NCBI GenBank assembly: GCA_027484685.1
Contig: JAIXSO010000007.1
Location: 23,444-87,443 of the forward strand
DNA length: 64,000 nucleotides
Direction of reading: 5' to 3'
Source of the DNA: Bacteroidota bacterium
GTDB taxonomy: Bacteria > Bacteroidota > Bacteroidia > UKL13-3
Shown: positions 37,744 through 48,213 of the stretch, piece after piece
Layout of the letters: each line of letters opens with the position of its first letter
Position numbering within the stretch: position 1 is the stretch's first letter
The notes under the pieces: model-generated
Told to the model about the DNA's origin: nothing
The model's input: only the letters and a program-made list of their open reading frames with translations
Databases searched by the model: none
Translations under genes and position numbers: made by a program

Positions 37744-38138
37744 TATACTTTAGAATTTTCTTTATCGTTTGTTGTTTCTACTGAATTATTAGCAACCATG
37801 CTATCAACTATTAAAGTGACATGGTTAGAACGTTTACGGATTCTATGTGCACGTCCTTGAGGAGCAGGTAAAACACGTTTCATCATTGCACCACCATCAA
37901 CAAAAATAGTTTTTACATATAATTCGTTGTTTTCAGCACGTGAACCTTCGTTTTTTTGTTCCCAATTTGCTATTGCACTGCGTAATAATTTTTCAACGCG
38001 GTGAGCACTTTCCTTTTTATTATTGAAACGTAAAGTATTGAAAGCTTCTTCAACTCTTTTACCACGGATCAAATCTACAACTAACCTCATTTTACGAGGT
38101 GAAGTAGGACAATTATTTAATTTTGCTACTGCTTCCAT
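37743..38138 (-). CDS. rplV: 50S ribosomal protein L22
   Basis: A 131-residue tunnel-wall protein with [19 protein letters not shown] and the tunnel loop [19 protein letters not shown]. The short C-terminal tail is rich in Asn, Glu and Lys. It starts 2 bp after rpsS. Confidence 0.97.
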   Translation of the reverse strand: MEAVAKLNNCPTSPRKMRLVVDLIRGKRVEEAFNTLRFNNKKESAHRVEKLLRSAIANWEQKNEGSRAENNELYVKTIFVDGGAMMKRVLPAPQGRAHRIRKRSNHVTLIVDSMVANNSVETTNDKENSKV

Positions 38139-38140
38139 TA

Positions 38141-38407
38141 TTAATCTTTCTTAACTGGATGTGATTTAAATGTACGTGTAGGAGCAAATTCACCTAGCTT
38201 ATGACCAACCATATTTTCAGTAACATAAACAGGTATAAATTTATTGCCATTATGAACAGCAAAAGTATGTCCTACAAATTCTGGAGATATCATTGATCTG
38301 CGACTCCAAGTTTTAATTACAGATTTTTTCTTTGCCTCATTCATAGCATCAACCTTTTTTTCAAGTTTGAAATCAATGAAAGGACCTTTTTTTAGTGAAC
38401 GAGCCAT
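38141..38407 (-). CDS. rpsS: 30S ribosomal protein S19
   Basis: An 88-residue head protein contacting A-site tRNA. It opens [12 protein letters not shown] and contains [22 protein letters not shown] and [16 protein letters not shown]. It starts 6 bp after rplB. Confidence 0.98.
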   Translation of the reverse strand: MARSLKKGPFIDFKLEKKVDAMNEAKKKSVIKTWSRRSMISPEFVGHTFAVHNGNKFIPVYVTENMVGHKLGEFAPTRTFKSHPVKKD

Positions 38408-38413
38408 ATTCTA

Positions 38414-39235
38414 TTACTTCTTACGCTTTTCGATGATAAATCTATTTGAATATTTTTTAGGTGTGCGGGTTTTGTAACCTTTTGATTTCATACCGTTACG
38501 AGAACGAGGATGACCTCCTGAAGCTCTACCTTCACCACCACCCATTGGATGATCAACAGGATTCATAGCTACTGGACGAGTACGAGGACGAACACCTCTC
38601 CATCTGTTTGCACCAGCTTTACCTTTTCTTTCCAAGTTATGATCTGGATTTGAAACTTGGCCAATTGTAGCTGAACAAGCAACTAAAATCATACGAGTTT
38701 CACCAGAAGCTAATTTGATGATAGCATAACGACCATCTCTATTCAATAATTGAGCGAATGAACCCGCAGAACGAACCAACTTTCCACCTCTGCCTGGTAA
38801 CATTTCAATATTATGAATTAAAGAACCTAATGGAATTTCAGATAATGGTAAAGTATTACCAATTTCAGGTGGCGCACCAGCACCGCTTTGAACTTTCTGA
38901 CCTACTTGAAGGTTTTTTGGAGATAAAATATAACTTTTTTCACCATCAGCATATTGAATTAAAGCAATACGAGCTGAACGATTTGGATCGTACTCAATTG
39001 TTAAAACAGTAGCTTCACCTTGTTTAGTTCTTTTAAAATCAACTAATCTATATTTTCTTTTATGACCACCACCAACATAGCGGATTGTCATTTTACCAGT
39101 GTTATTTCTACCACCAGATTTCATTAACGAAACCGTTAAAGATTTTTCTGGACTTGAAGCAGTTACCTCTTCAAATGTATTAGCAGACTTAAAACGTGTG
39201 CCTGGTGTTATCGGGTTAAATTTTCTAATTCCCAT
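38414..39235 (-). CDS. rplB: 50S ribosomal protein L2
   Basis: A 273-residue protein needed for peptidyl-transferase-centre structure. It has [22 protein letters not shown], cited in part, and the conserved C-terminal [18 protein letters not shown] with the key His. It starts 8 bp after rplW. Confidence 0.98.
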   Translation of the reverse strand: MGIRKFNPITPGTRFKSANTFEEVTASSPEKSLTVSLMKSGGRNNTGKMTIRYVGGGHKRKYRLVDFKRTKQGEATVLTIEYDPNRSARIALIQYADGEKSYILSPKNLQVGQKVQSGAGAPPEIGNTLPLSEIPLGSLIHNIEMLPGRGGKLVRSAGSFAQLLNRDGRYAIIKLASGETRMILVACSATIGQVSNPDHNLERKGKAGANRWRGVRPRTRPVAMNPVDHPMGGGEGRASGGHPRSRNGMKSKGYKTRTPKKYSNRFIIEKRKK

Positions 39236-39243
39236 TTTGTTTA

Positions 39244-39534
39244 TTAAACGTTTTGGAAGAAGTCAATTTTTTGATCTTCTTTAAGTGTAACAATAGCTTT
39301 TTTGAAAGCTGTTCTTCTGCCAGAGAATTGACCTCTTTTAGTAGATCTTGTTTTATTTTTACCTGCATAAACCATAGTACTGATTCCAGTAACGTTTACG
39401 CTATAAATTTTTTCAATCTCGCTAATAATCTCAGGTTTTGTTGCTTTTTTCTCAACGATAAAAGCAAACTGATTTAATTTTTCACTAAGACGACTAAACT
39501 TTTCAGTGATAAGTGGCTTTTTAAGAATGCTCAT
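39244..39534 (-). CDS. rplW: 50S ribosomal protein L23
   Basis: A 96-residue tunnel-exit protein and docking point of trigger factor and SRP. It opens [22 protein letters not shown] and has INKI-type motif [18 protein letters not shown]. Its start overlaps the rplD stop by one base (TAATG). Confidence 0.96.
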   Translation of the reverse strand: MSILKKPLITEKFSRLSEKLNQFAFIVEKKATKPEIISEIEKIYSVNVTGISTMVYAGKNKTRSTKRGQFSGRRTAFKKAIVTLKEDQKIDFFQNV

Positions 39535-40169
39535 TACTTATTTTTATTAAAAAGGTTATCAATAGCTCCTAACGAATTTTCTAGTAAAATTACATTTTGA
39601 GCATCCAAAATTTCATAAGTATTTACATCACCAACAGTTACAACTTTAGCATTTGATAAGTTGCGGCTTGATTTGTAAATGAAGTCGTTATAATCTGCCA
39701 TAACTAATAATGTTTTAGCATTATTTAATTTTAGATTATTTAAAATATTAACGTAGTTTTTTGTTTTAGCTGAATCGAAAGCGAAGTTCTCTAAAACAAC
39801 TATATTATTATTTTTTGCTTTGTAAGCAAAAGCCGACATTCTAGCTAATTGCTTTAATTTTTTATTCAATTTGAAACTATAGTTTCTTGGTTGTGGTCCA
39901 AAAATGCGAGCACCACCTACTCTAGTTCCCGATTTTATACTACCTTTACGAGATCCGCCTGTACCTTTTTGACGATGTAATTTTTTAGTAGAACCACTTA
40001 CCATACTGCGCTCTAAAGAAGAGTGAGTACCTTGGCGTTGGTTAGCTAAAAATTGTTTAACGTCTAAGTATATTGCATGGTCGTTAGGTTCAATTCCAAA
40101 AACTTCTTTGCTAAGAACAACTTTGCGGCCAGTATCAGCACCTTGTGTATTTAATATTGCTAATTCCAT
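39534..40169 (-). CDS. rplD: 50S ribosomal protein L4
   Basis: A 211-residue protein whose loop lines the exit tunnel. I place the start at 40169 (MELAILNTQG), 4 bp after rplC. A longer frame to 40208 would overlap rplC and adds 13 unconserved residues. The tunnel loop has RSMVSGSTKKLHRQKGTGGSR, cited in part, and FGPQPRNYSFKLNKK. L4 represses the S10 operon in E. coli; no equivalent leader is evident here. Confidence 0.96.
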   Translation of the reverse strand: MELAILNTQGADTGRKVVLSKEVFGIEPNDHAIYLDVKQFLANQRQGTHSSLERSMVSGSTKKLHRQKGTGGSRKGSIKSGTRVGGARIFGPQPRNYSFKLNKKLKQLARMSAFAYKAKNNNIVVLENFAFDSAKTKNYVNILNNLKLNNAKTLLVMADYNDFIYKSSRNLSNAKVVTVGDVNTYEILDAQNVILLENSLGAIDNLFNKNK

Positions 40170-40173
40170 CTGC

Positions 40174-40791
40174 TTATTTCTCCAATAATATAAATGAACC
40201 TTTAGCACCAGGAATAGATCCCTTAATTACCAAAAGATTCTGATCTTTCAACACTTTTAAAATTTGAAGATTTGTTTTCTTCACTCTATTGCCACCCATT
40301 CTACCAGCCATTCTCATTCCTTTGAATACTTTTGAAGGATCTGATGATGCTCCAATAGAACCCGGAGCTCTTTGACGATCGTGCTGACCGTGAGTAGCCA
40401 TACCAACACCACCAAAACCGTGACGTTTAACAACACCTTGAAAACCTTTTCCTTTTGAAGTACCAACCACATCCACAAACTCACCTGCTTCAAACAAATC
40501 AGCCATTAAAACATCACCTAAATTTAAAGGAGTTTCAAATCCTTTGAATTCAACTAATTTTCTTTTTGGAGTTGTATTTGCTTTTTTGAATATACCTTTT
40601 AACGCAGCGGGTGTATTTTTTTCTTTTGCATCACCATACGCTAGTTGAATAGCACTGTATCCATCTGTTTCAACAGTTTTAACCTGAGTAACAACATTTG
40701 GACCAACTTCAACCACTGTACAAGCTATTTGCTTGCCATCTTGATTAAAGATGCTAGTCATTCCTATTTTTCTACCTATCAATCCTGACAT
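40174..40791 (-). CDS. rplC: 50S ribosomal protein L3
   Basis: A 205-residue protein reaching to the peptidyl transferase centre. It opens [15 protein letters not shown] and has [18 protein letters not shown] and the methylation-site region [18 protein letters not shown]. It starts 34 bp after rpsJ. Confidence 0.97.
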   Translation of the reverse strand: MSGLIGRKIGMTSIFNQDGKQIACTVVEVGPNVVTQVKTVETDGYSAIQLAYGDAKEKNTPAALKGIFKKANTTPKRKLVEFKGFETPLNLGDVLMADLFEAGEFVDVVGTSKGKGFQGVVKRHGFGGVGMATHGQHDRQRAPGSIGASSDPSKVFKGMRMAGRMGGNRVKKTNLQILKVLKDQNLLVIKGSIPGAKGSFILLEK

Positions 40792-40825
40792 AATCTTATC
40801 TGTCTAAATTCTTTTAATTAATTGA

Positions 40826-41134
40826 TCAAACTTTAATTTCAACATCAACGCCACTTGGCAACTCAAGTTTCATAAGAGCATCAACAGTTTTTGCAGTACT
40901 ACTGTAAATATCTAAGATTCTCTTGTAAGAACATAATTGAAATTGTTCTCTTGCCTTTTTGTTTACGTGTGGCGAACGTAATACTGTATAAATTTTCTTT
41001 TGGGTTGGAAGTGGAATTGGACCACTAACAATAGCACCAGTGCTTTTTACAGTCTTAACGATTTTTTCTGCTGACTTGTCAACTAGATTGTAATCGAAAC
41101 TTTTTAACTTAATTCTTATTTTTTGGCTCACCAT
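40826..41134 (-). CDS. rpsJ: 30S ribosomal protein S10
   Basis: A 102-residue head protein, also the NusE antitermination factor. It contains [21 protein letters not shown] and the tip [20 protein letters not shown]. It begins the S10 part of the cluster, 11 bp after fusA; tuf is not present between them. Confidence 0.97.
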   Translation of the reverse strand: MVSQKIRIKLKSFDYNLVDKSAEKIVKTVKSTGAIVSGPIPLPTQKKIYTVLRSPHVNKKAREQFQLCSYKRILDIYSSTAKTVDALMKLELPSGVDVEIKV

Positions 41135-41145
41135 TATTATTAAGC

Positions 41146-43242
41146 TTATGCTTTTCCGTTAATTTTTGCTAATATTTCATCCTGAACATTTCTAGGAGCC
41201 TCAGTGTAATGACTGAATTCCATAGTAGAAGTTGCTCTTCCAGATGATAAAGTTCTTAATTGAGTAACGTAACCAAACATTTCTGCCAAAGGTACTTTTG
41301 CTTTTACAACTTGAGAACCTGCTCTGCTGTCCATACCTTCTAATTGACCACGTCTTCTATTCAAGTCACCAATTACATCACCCATATTTTCTTCAGGGGT
41401 TAATACCTCTAATTTCATGATAGGTTCTAATAATACTGGCTTGGCTTTTCTAGATGCTTCTTTGAAACCCATTCTAGCTGCTAATTCGAAAGATAATGAA
41501 TCCGAATCTACTGCGTGGAATGAACCATCAAATAAACGAACTTTTAAACTCTCTACAGCATAACCAGCTAAAACACCGTTTGCCATAGCTCCTTTAAAGC
41601 CTTTTTCAACTGAAGGGATAAATTCTTTTGGAATAGCACCACCAACAATTTCATTTACAAATTCTAAACCTACTTTTTCAGGGTCTCCAGGAATTAATTC
41701 AAACTGAATATCAGCAAATTTACCTCTACCACCCGATTGTTTTTTATACGTTTCTCTATGAGTAACTGGTTGCGTAATAGTTTCTTTGTATGAAACTTGT
41801 GGAGCACCTTGGTTACACTCAACTTTAAATTCGCGTTTTAAACGGTCAACAATAATCTCTAAGTGTAATTCACCCATTCCTGAGATAACTGTTTGACCAG
41901 TTTCTTCATCTGTTTTTACTTTAAAAGTAGGATCTTCTTCAGCTAATTTAGCTAAAGCCATACCTAATTTATCGGAGTCAGCTTGAGTTTTAGGCTCAAC
42001 AGCTAAACCAATTACAGGCTCTGGGAAATCCATTGCTTCTAAAACAATTGGGAATTTCTCATCGCATAAAGTATCACCAGTTTTAATATCTTTAAATCCT
42101 ACAGCAGCTCCAATATCACCAGCACCTAAACTTTCAATTGGATTTTGCTTGTTTGCGTGCATTTGGAAGATACGAGAAATACGTTCTTTGTTACCACTAC
42201 GAGTATTCAAAACATATGAACCTGCATCTAATTTACCTGAATAAGCACGCATAAATGCTAAACGACCTACGAATGGATCTGTTGCAATTTTAAATGCTAA
42301 AGCTGCAAAAGGCTCATCGTATGAAGGTTTGCGTTTTACTTCTTCGTTTGTATCCGGATTAGTACCTACTACGCTTTCTTTATCCATTGGACTTGGTAAT
42401 AATTCCATTACTAAATCTAACATGGTTTGAACACCTTTATTTTTGAAAGAAGAACCACATAACATTGGTACAATTTTCATATCAATAACGGCAGCGCGTA
42501 AAGCATCTAAAATTTCTCTTTCTGATATGCTAGTAGGATCTTCAAAGAATTTCTCCATTAACTTATCGTCATATTCAGAAACGGCTTCCAATAACTTTTC
42601 TCTCCAATGTAATGCATCTTCCATCATATCATCAGGAATAGGAACTTCTTGGAAAGTCATACCTTTATCATGCTCATTCCAAACCATTCCACGGAAGTTG
42701 ATTAAATCAACAACACCTTTGAAACTATCTTCAGCACCTATTGGTAATTGTAAAGGAACTGCATTGCTACCTAACATTTCTTTAACTTGTTTCACCACGT
42801 TTAAGAAATCAGCACCAGAACGGTCCATTTTGTTAACGAAGCCCAAACGAGCCACGTTGTAATTATTAGCTAATCTCCAGTTAGTTTCTGATTGAGGTTC
42901 AACACCATCAACAGCACTAAATAAGAAAACTAAACCATCTAATACACGTAATGAACGATTTACCTCCACGGTGAAATCAACGTGACCAGGGGTGTCAATA
43001 ATATTGATTTGGTATTTGTTACCTCTGTATGCCCAAGGCACAGTAGTTGCAGCAGAAGTGATTGTTATACCACGTTCAGCTTCTTGTACCATCCAGTCCA
43101 TTGTAGAAGCACCATCATGTACTTCACCAATTTTATGGTTAACACCAGAATAGTATAATATACGCTCAGTTGTTGTAGTTTTACCTGCATCAATATGAGC
43201 TGCAATTCCTATGTTTCTTGTTAGTTTTAGGTCGCGAGACAT
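41146..43242 (-). CDS. fusA: translation elongation factor G
   Basis: A 698-residue translocation GTPase. The G domain has [26 protein letters not shown] and [10 protein letters not shown]. Domain IV and V markers include [21 protein letters not shown] and [13 protein letters not shown]. It moves tRNA and mRNA through the ribosome and, with RRF, recycles it. It follows rpsG by 23 bp. Confidence 0.98.
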   Translation of the reverse strand: MSRDLKLTRNIGIAAHIDAGKTTTTERILYYSGVNHKIGEVHDGASTMDWMVQEAERGITITSAATTVPWAYRGNKYQINIIDTPGHVDFTVEVNRSLRVLDGLVFLFSAVDGVEPQSETNWRLANNYNVARLGFVNKMDRSGADFLNVVKQVKEMLGSNAVPLQLPIGAEDSFKGVVDLINFRGMVWNEHDKGMTFQEVPIPDDMMEDALHWREKLLEAVSEYDDKLMEKFFEDPTSISEREILDALRAAVIDMKIVPMLCGSSFKNKGVQTMLDLVMELLPSPMDKESVVGTNPDTNEEVKRKPSYDEPFAALAFKIATDPFVGRLAFMRAYSGKLDAGSYVLNTRSGNKERISRIFQMHANKQNPIESLGAGDIGAAVGFKDIKTGDTLCDEKFPIVLEAMDFPEPVIGLAVEPKTQADSDKLGMALAKLAEEDPTFKVKTDEETGQTVISGMGELHLEIIVDRLKREFKVECNQGAPQVSYKETITQPVTHRETYKKQSGGRGKFADIQFELIPGDPEKVGLEFVNEIVGGAIPKEFIPSVEKGFKGAMANGVLAGYAVESLKVRLFDGSFHAVDSDSLSFELAARMGFKEASRKAKPVLLEPIMKLEVLTPEENMGDVIGDLNRRRGQLEGMDSRAGSQVVKAKVPLAEMFGYVTQLRTLSSGRATSTMEFSHYTEAPRNVQDEILAKINGKA

Positions 43243-43265
43243 TTTATTTTACTCTTTTTTATTTA

Positions 43266-43736
43266 TTATGATAATTTAAAATGAGAGAACGCTTTATTAG
43301 CATCAGCCATTTTATGCGTGTCTTCTCTTTTCTTAACTGAAGCACCTTCGTTTTTAGAAGCGGCAATAATTTCAGCAGCCAATTTATCTGACATAGATTT
43401 TTCGCTACGTCTGCGGCTATACAAAATTAACCATTTCATACCAACAGCTACTTTTCTATCAGCAGGAACTTCAATTGGAATTTGGAAAGTAGAACCACCA
43501 ACTCTTCTTGCTTTTACCTCTACAGACGGCATAACGTTGTTTAATGCTTTTTTCCAAACATCGATACCTCGTTCTTGAAGTTTAGCTTCTACTTTATCTA
43601 ATGCTTCGTAGAATATTGCGTAAGAAGTATTTTTCTTACCATTCCACATCATATTATTTACAAACCTTGTAACCAAAGTATCGTTAAACTTTGGATCAGG
43701 TGTTAAAATGCGTTTTTTAGGTTTTGATTTTCTCAT
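43266..43736 (-). CDS. rpsG: 30S ribosomal protein S7
   Basis: A 156-residue primary head-assembly protein. It opens MRKSKPKKRILTPDPKF and has NVMPSVEVKARRVGGSTFQIP and the RRSEKSMSDKLA region. It starts 28 bp after rpsL. Confidence 0.97.
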   Translation of the reverse strand: MRKSKPKKRILTPDPKFNDTLVTRFVNNMMWNGKKNTSYAIFYEALDKVEAKLQERGIDVWKKALNNVMPSVEVKARRVGGSTFQIPIEVPADRKVAVGMKWLILYSRRRSEKSMSDKLAAEIIAASKNEGASVKKREDTHKMADANKAFSHFKLS

Positions 43737-43764
43737 TGTAATCTATTGCTTTTAGGCTTCTAAA

Positions 43765-44181
43765 TTATTTTTTCTTTTTGCCTTTAGCGTCTGCCGCAGG
43801 AGCTGCTCCTGGTTTAGGACGTTTAGTTCCATATTTAGAGCGTTGTTGTGTTCTACCTTCAACACCCGCAGTATCTAATGCACCACGAACAATGTGATAT
43901 CTTACACCCGGTAAATCTTTAACACGACCACCACGTACTAATACGATAGAGTGTTCTTGTAAATTGTGACCTTCTCCAGGAATGTAAGCATTTACCTCGT
44001 TACCGTTAGTTAAACGAACACGGGCTACTTTACGCATTGCTGAATTTGGTTTCTTTGGCGTAGTAGTGTAAACACGAGTACAAACACCTCTGCGTTGAGG
44101 ACAATTGTCAAGTGCTGGTGATTTACTTTTAAAAACCACATCGGTACGACCTTTTCTAATAAGCTGTTGTATAGTTGGCAT
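43765..44181 (-). CDS. rpsL: 30S ribosomal protein S12
   Basis: A 138-residue decoding-centre protein opening [15 protein letters not shown]. The [16 protein letters not shown] segment keeps the lysine at which streptomycin-resistance changes occur, and [23 protein letters not shown] is conserved. A short Lys/Ala tail closes it. It is the first gene of the super-operon and has two promoters upstream. Confidence 0.98.
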   Translation of the reverse strand: MPTIQQLIRKGRTDVVFKSKSPALDNCPQRRGVCTRVYTTTPKKPNSAMRKVARVRLTNGNEVNAYIPGEGHNLQEHSIVLVRGGRVKDLPGVRYHIVRGALDTAGVEGRTQQRSKYGTKRPKPGAAPAADAKGKKKK

Positions 44182-44218
44182 ATTAATTAAATTCTTATAA
44201 CCTCTTTTTTAGGGGCTG

Positions 44219-44249
44219 CAAAGGTAGATGAATAATCTTGCAAAACAAA
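44219..44249 (-). promoter_or_regulatory. rpsL promoter, proximal
   Basis: On the minus strand TTTG (44246-44249), 19 bp and TACCTTTG (44219-44226), followed by GCAGCCCC. The leader to the rpsL start is only about 35 nt. Confidence 0.8.
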
Positions 44250-44366
44250 TGCGCAACAAAAAATATTTTAATAAAGAGCTAAAATACTATTTTGCTGAGC
44301 GGGTTGAATTGAAAAAACTAACCATCAGACAATGCCGCTTGGGACTTTTCCCGTTTAAAGGGGGTG

Positions 44367-44396
44367 CAAATATAATTATCTTATTTACTAATACAA
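44367..44396 (-). promoter_or_regulatory. rpsL promoter, distal
   Basis: On the minus strand TTG (44394-44396), 19 bp and TATATTTG (44367-44374), followed by CACCCCC. It is the same arrangement and start region as the rpsH promoter at 34423. Confidence 0.75.
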
Positions 44397-44463
44397 GTTT
44401 TATTATAAGTTTTTTTTTATTTTGTTTTGAAAAACAGTGAATAACAAAAAATTTGCATAAAAA

Positions 44464-44485
44464 AACCGCAACTTTAGCTGCGGTT
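44464..44485 (-). terminator. terminator of the TerB-like gene
   Basis: The stem AACCGCA / TGCGGTT, with a run of A at 44456-44463 that reads as a U-run leftward. It lies 26 bp after the stop of the upstream gene and insulates the str operon. Confidence 0.8.
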
Positions 44486-44511
44486 CTATTTTTAAAAAAT
44501 TTGCTATAATA

Positions 44512-44877
44512 TTACTCCAAGCCCCAAGCATCGTATAATGCGTTAATAAACTTATTTTCTTGATTTTCCATTTTTGAATCTGCCATACATATTTTCATGG
44601 CAAATTGTATTAACTTATTTCTTTCGGCATTAGTACTTAATTTGAAAAAATGTTCCGCAATTTCAATAAAATGAGGCATTAATTCACTTAATGGAAAGGC
44701 AAGCAAAAAAGCCTGCTCTTTAATTAAATCAATAGGTTGTTTATAATTTTTCTCTAAAAAATCGAGTAAAACATGGCTTTCTGCTTTTTCTATTTTACCG
44801 TCAGCTTTTGATAATATCATTAATATATGAAAACCAGCCTCGGTTTTATTCATTTTGTTTATAAATTGGGTAGACAT
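44512..44877 (-). CDS. TerB-like helical protein
   Basis: A 121-residue all-helical protein of the TerB / DjlA N-terminal-domain type. Paired acidic segments SKADGKIEKAE (about 24-34) and MADSKMENQENKF (about 98-110) are the typical metal-binding positions. Function in tellurite or membrane-stress systems is known for some relatives but cannot be assumed. It is monocistronic, with its own terminator. Confidence 0.7.
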   Translation of the reverse strand: MSTQFINKMNKTEAGFHILMILSKADGKIEKAESHVLLDFLEKNYKQPIDLIKEQAFLLAFPLSELMPHFIEIAEHFFKLSTNAERNKLIQFAMKICMADSKMENQENKFINALYDAWGLE

Positions 44878-45001
44878 ATTGAGTGGGTTAATTTTTAGTG
44901 AAAGTAAAAATTAATTTAACAATTACAAATTAATTTAAACTTTTTATCAAAAATTTTTAGAAGCAAAATATTTGATAAGCCTAAATTTATACTATTAGTT
45001 T

Positions 45002-45451
45002 TTAAATCAATTGTTTAGTATGAGCTTTGGTATCTACCTTTTCTATTACTTTTTCAATTATTCCTTTTTCATTAATAACAAAAGTACTGCGCAAAATGCC
45101 CATATAAGTTTTACCATACATACTTTTTTCACCCCAAGCACCATAAGCTTCAGCTACTTTGTGGTCAATATCGGCCAATAAACTAAAAGGAAGTTCATAT
45201 TTGGCTATAAACTTTTCATGCGATTTTTCTGTATCTGGGCTAACACCAAGTATTTCGTAACCTTGCGCTTGAAAAGTATGGTAGTTATCTCTTAAATCGC
45301 AAGCTTCGGCAGTACAGCCAGGAGTTGAGTCTTTAGGGTAGAAATATAAAACCAATTTTTTGCCTTTGTAATCGGATAATGAAACCTTTTCTCCTTTTTC
45401 GTTGGTACTTGTAAATGTTGGGGCTTTATCGCCTATTGTTAGTTTAGTCAT
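45002..45451 (-). CDS. bcp: thioredoxin-dependent peroxiredoxin (Bcp/PrxQ)
   Basis: A 149-residue cytoplasmic peroxiredoxin that reduces peroxides using thioredoxin. The peroxidatic Cys46 and resolving Cys51 are in TPGCTAEACDLRD, the mark of the PrxQ class. GVSPDTEKSHEKF and RSTFVINEKGII are also conserved. Its upstream spacer is filled with dispersed repeats. Confidence 0.95.
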   Translation of the reverse strand: MTKLTIGDKAPTFTSTNEKGEKVSLSDYKGKKLVLYFYPKDSTPGCTAEACDLRDNYHTFQAQGYEILGVSPDTEKSHEKFIAKYELPFSLLADIDHKVAEAYGAWGEKSMYGKTYMGILRSTFVINEKGIIEKVIEKVDTKAHTKQLI

Positions 45452-45462
45452 ATTTTAAGTTA

Positions 45463-45538
45463 TTAGTTTTTAGTACTTAGTTCTCAGTTGCTGCGCTTTT
45501 CAAAGCATTAGCTGTTGATTGCTGAGCTTGTCGAAGCA
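45463..45538. repeat. word-like repeats upstream of bcp
   Basis: It contains TTTTTAGTACTTAGTT (about 45464-45479), whose reverse complement occurs at about 51348-51364 before menB. It also contains TGAGCTTGTCGAAGCATT (about 45521-45538), related to the element at 57632-57649 before aroK. Confidence 0.55.
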
Positions 45539-45547
45539 TTAATTTTA

Positions 45548-47365
45548 TTATTCAAAAGCAATTGGCATGGTAAAAGTTTTTTCGGCCACATTTCCTTTTT
45601 TATCAGTAACACGAATAAGTACTTCTGGTTTTATAATAGCCGTGTTTTTTAGTTTACTATCCTTATTTTGAGCTACTAAATTATACCAAATTTTATCGAA
45701 ATGATAGGTAAGCATATTGCTTTTAGCATCAAAATCTAATAAAATCCACTCACCGTTAAGGTAACCTTCATATTTACCAATTCCGCTAAAATTATCCTTT
45801 ATTTCAAAATAAAAATGAAGGCTATCGCCCAAAGCTTCTTCAGTATTTATAAATACTTGTTTTATAGTTGGCGCAATGGTATCCATTGTTACAAAATAAT
45901 GCCCAAAGTTACTTGCTTTTCCTCTTACAAATCCATTTTCAAAATTACCACCAGCACTTCTAAAATCTTTTCTATCTTTTAAATAATATGCTAAAAGTAA
46001 TTTGTTTTGATATTCTAGATAAACACTGAAAGGTTTAATAGCAATATTTGCCGCTTTATGAAGTGATGAAGTTGGGTTGAATACTTTATAGATTGTGCTT
46101 AATGCAGGCTCTTGAATAGGTTTTAATGAGCCAAAATCATAAAACACTGTATCATAAACAGATTTTGAATCCAATTCAAACAAAAAATCTTTGGTTTTGA
46201 TAGTATTCTTTTTTAATGGATAAAAAGCTTTTTTTCCTTTTATTGATTTTAAATAATCTTGTTTTTCCTTATCAATTTTACCAGCCACTCCAACGATTGG
46301 AACTAATACAACAAATGAGTTATAGTTAAAATCTGTTACTGTAAAAAGTAAAGTATCTCGCAAGTTTTTTGTAACTAAAATTTTTCCCTTTAAAGCATTG
46401 GTTTGATAAGTGCTAAATTCGTTTCCATCATCAACAAAACATTTTTGAATGCGTATTTTTGATGCTTTGTAAAATGGATAATCAATATGTGCATTGATGT
46501 ATTTACTTTCATCGAAAGCAAATTGATTTAAAGTGTGCTTAAATATATATTTTCCGTTTTGAGTTATATCGTATTCATAAATTCCTTTTTCATCGATTGA
46601 GTTATGAATATAGTCGTAAGCTTCAATGCCAAAACCATACATTTCGGCTGGCAATTCAAGCGCTTTTTTGCAAATAAAATAACCTGGAATTTTGGTTTGA
46701 ATAATGGTTTGATGGTTAATTTTTAGCTCTTGTTTTAGTAAAAGTCCATCAGGAACAAAATTATAAACAAACACATTTTTTATTATAGGATTTAAGGTAT
46801 CAAAAGGAATAATTCCAAATAAAGCAGGATTGATAATTTTTTCGGATTTAGTGTTTCTTATTTCAAAATGAACATGTGGCCCGGAGCTGCCACCACTATT
46901 GCCACTTAATCCAATGGTATCGCCCTTTTTTACCAATAAAATAGGTTTTTCAAATACATAATCAAACTCAAAAGTTTGGTTTTTATACTGATAATTTTGA
47001 ATCCACTCCGCAATTTTACCTGAGTATTTTTGCAAATGTCCGTAAACGGTTGTGTAACCATTTGGATGATCTAAATAAATGGCTTTTCCGTAACCAATGC
47101 TTTGAATTTTGATACGTGAAACATAACCATCGGCACTTGCAAATACAGGTAAACCCTCACGCTGATTGGTACGTAAGTCCATTCCACTATGAAAATGATT
47201 ATCGCGCAAACCACCAAAAGGCGAAACCAAACTTGGCAATGAATCTAGCGGATAACGGAAATAATTTTGAGGATAATTTTGCGCATTTAATTGAGGCAAA
47301 AAACCAATAAAAACCAGTATTAAAAGTAATCTCCATTTTGCCATATTAAAAATTTTGAAATGCAT
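45548..47365 (-). CDS. secreted M23-family peptidase (LytM-type)
   Basis: A 605-residue exported protein. A signal peptide lies in the first 30 residues; the start could be 47365 or 47344 (MAKWRLLLIL). The N-terminal M23 domain carries the zinc motifs NHFHSGMDLR and PHVHFEIRN, with YGKAIYLDHPNGYTTVYGHL between them. This set is typical of active peptidoglycan endopeptidases. The remaining 400 residues are beta-rich, with a late domain (KDNFSGIGKYEGYLNGEWI) like those that follow M23 in Bacteroidota. It probably acts on the wall in the periplasm during growth or division. Confidence 0.9.
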   Translation of the reverse strand: MHFKIFNMAKWRLLLILVFIGFLPQLNAQNYPQNYFRYPLDSLPSLVSPFGGLRDNHFHSGMDLRTNQREGLPVFASADGYVSRIKIQSIGYGKAIYLDHPNGYTTVYGHLQKYSGKIAEWIQNYQYKNQTFEFDYVFEKPILLVKKGDTIGLSGNSGGSSGPHVHFEIRNTKSEKIINPALFGIIPFDTLNPIIKNVFVYNFVPDGLLLKQELKINHQTIIQTKIPGYFICKKALELPAEMYGFGIEAYDYIHNSIDEKGIYEYDITQNGKYIFKHTLNQFAFDESKYINAHIDYPFYKASKIRIQKCFVDDGNEFSTYQTNALKGKILVTKNLRDTLLFTVTDFNYNSFVVLVPIVGVAGKIDKEKQDYLKSIKGKKAFYPLKKNTIKTKDFLFELDSKSVYDTVFYDFGSLKPIQEPALSTIYKVFNPTSSLHKAANIAIKPFSVYLEYQNKLLLAYYLKDRKDFRSAGGNFENGFVRGKASNFGHYFVTMDTIAPTIKQVFINTEEALGDSLHFYFEIKDNFSGIGKYEGYLNGEWILLDFDAKSNMLTYHFDKIWYNLVAQNKDSKLKNTAIIKPEVLIRVTDKKGNVAEKTFTMPIAFE

Positions 47366-47465
47366 AATTATTTATAAAATTAGGATTTAATATAGATTGG
47401 CAAAAATTGAACCATACAAATAAGAGGTAACTAAAATATTTGTAACGTTAGCAGTAATTTATGTG

Positions 47466-48074
47466 TTATTTTACCTCACAGGTAAGTATTAATTCATTGC
47501 CAATAAAACCTTCTAGCTTATCGCCAATATTAACTTGACTAACCCCAGCAGGAGTGCCTGTATAAATTAAATCGCCCACTTTTAAAGTAAAATACTGCGA
47601 TACAAAACTTACAATTTGTTCAAAAGAAAATATCATTTGAGCTGTGTTTCCTTTTTGCACCACCTGACCATTTTTTTGTAAACTGAAATCAATGTTTTTT
47701 AAATCCATGTTCTCCACATTTATAAAATTACCAATAGGAGCTGAGCCATCAAAAGCTTTGGCCAATTCCCAAGGTAAACCTTTTGCTTTCAGTTCTGATT
47801 GCACATCGCGGGCAGTAAAATCAATACCTAAACCAATTTCGGAAAAGTAGTTTCGGGCAAATTTTTCCTGGATTTTTTTACCTACTTTATTAATTTTTAT
47901 AACCAATTCTACCTCATGGTGTACATCGTTACTAAAACTAGGTAAATAAAATGCTTCATTATTTTTAAGCAAAGCAGTATCAGGCTTACTAAATATTACT
48001 GGATTTTCAGGAACAGCATTACCTAATTCCTTGGCATGTTCGCTGTAATTACGGCCTACACAAAGTATTTTCAT
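47466..48074 (-). CDS. fumarylacetoacetate hydrolase family protein
   Basis: A 202-residue FAH-fold enzyme. It opens MKILCVGRNYSEHAKELGN and has the metal-site segment HHEVELVIKINKVGK, then GIDFTARDVQSELKAKGLPWE and the ending LIYTGTPAGVSQV. Relatives are acylpyruvases, oxaloacetate decarboxylases or isomerases, so the substrate is open. Its first 12 codons and upstream region are duplicated 1,430 bp away. Confidence 0.9.
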   Translation of the reverse strand: MKILCVGRNYSEHAKELGNAVPENPVIFSKPDTALLKNNEAFYLPSFSNDVHHEVELVIKINKVGKKIQEKFARNYFSEIGLGIDFTARDVQSELKAKGLPWELAKAFDGSAPIGNFINVENMDLKNIDFSLQKNGQVVQKGNTAQMIFSFEQIVSFVSQYFTLKVGDLIYTGTPAGVSQVNIGDKLEGFIGNELILTCEVK

Positions 48075-48111
48075 TTATTAAAAGTATCAATTTTTGATGC
48101 GAATATATTTT
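48039..48111. repeat. 73-bp direct repeat, copy A (5' end of FAH gene)
   Basis: It matches 49469-49541 at 70 of 73 positions in the same orientation. It spans the first 12 FAH codons and 37 bp upstream. The two copies enclose the antitoxin, chimeric toxin and barrel genes. Confidence 0.9.
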
Positions 48112-48169
48112 AAATAAGCAATTGGCTAAATTTGAAAATGAAAATATTTCATTGAATTGATTTATTAAA

Positions 48170-48199
48170 TTGCACAAACCACATAATTAAATATTTTTG
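48170..48199 (+). promoter_or_regulatory. promoter of the toxin-antitoxin-like unit
   Basis: TTG (48170-48172), 19 bp and TATTTTTG (48192-48199), 14 bp before the antitoxin start codon. Confidence 0.65.
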
Positions 48200-48213
48200 T
48201 ATAAAAAACCACT

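Larger units (their letters stand above)
44182..44511. other. 330-bp control region of the str operon
   Basis: It contains two leftward promoters and the terminator of the upstream TerB-like gene. A 70-codon rightward frame at 44228-44440 crosses both promoters, has no recognisable features and is not a gene. The distal promoter would give a leader of about 180 nt that may carry control elements; I see no clear structure in it. Confidence 0.65.

Noticed and set aside
37920..37945. TTCAGCACGTGAACC inside rplV as a possible parS site
   Set aside because: It has extra bases inside the palindrome and does not fit TGTTTCACGTGAAACA; it is explained by coding sequence.
40170..40208. Longer rplD start giving 13 extra residues
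   Set aside because: It would overlap rplC, and the extra residues are translated rplC 3' end; MELAIL at 40169 fits the L4 family.
44228..44440. 70-codon rightward frame upstream of rpsL
   Set aside because: It covers both leftward rpsL promoters, has no conserved features and no promoter of its own.
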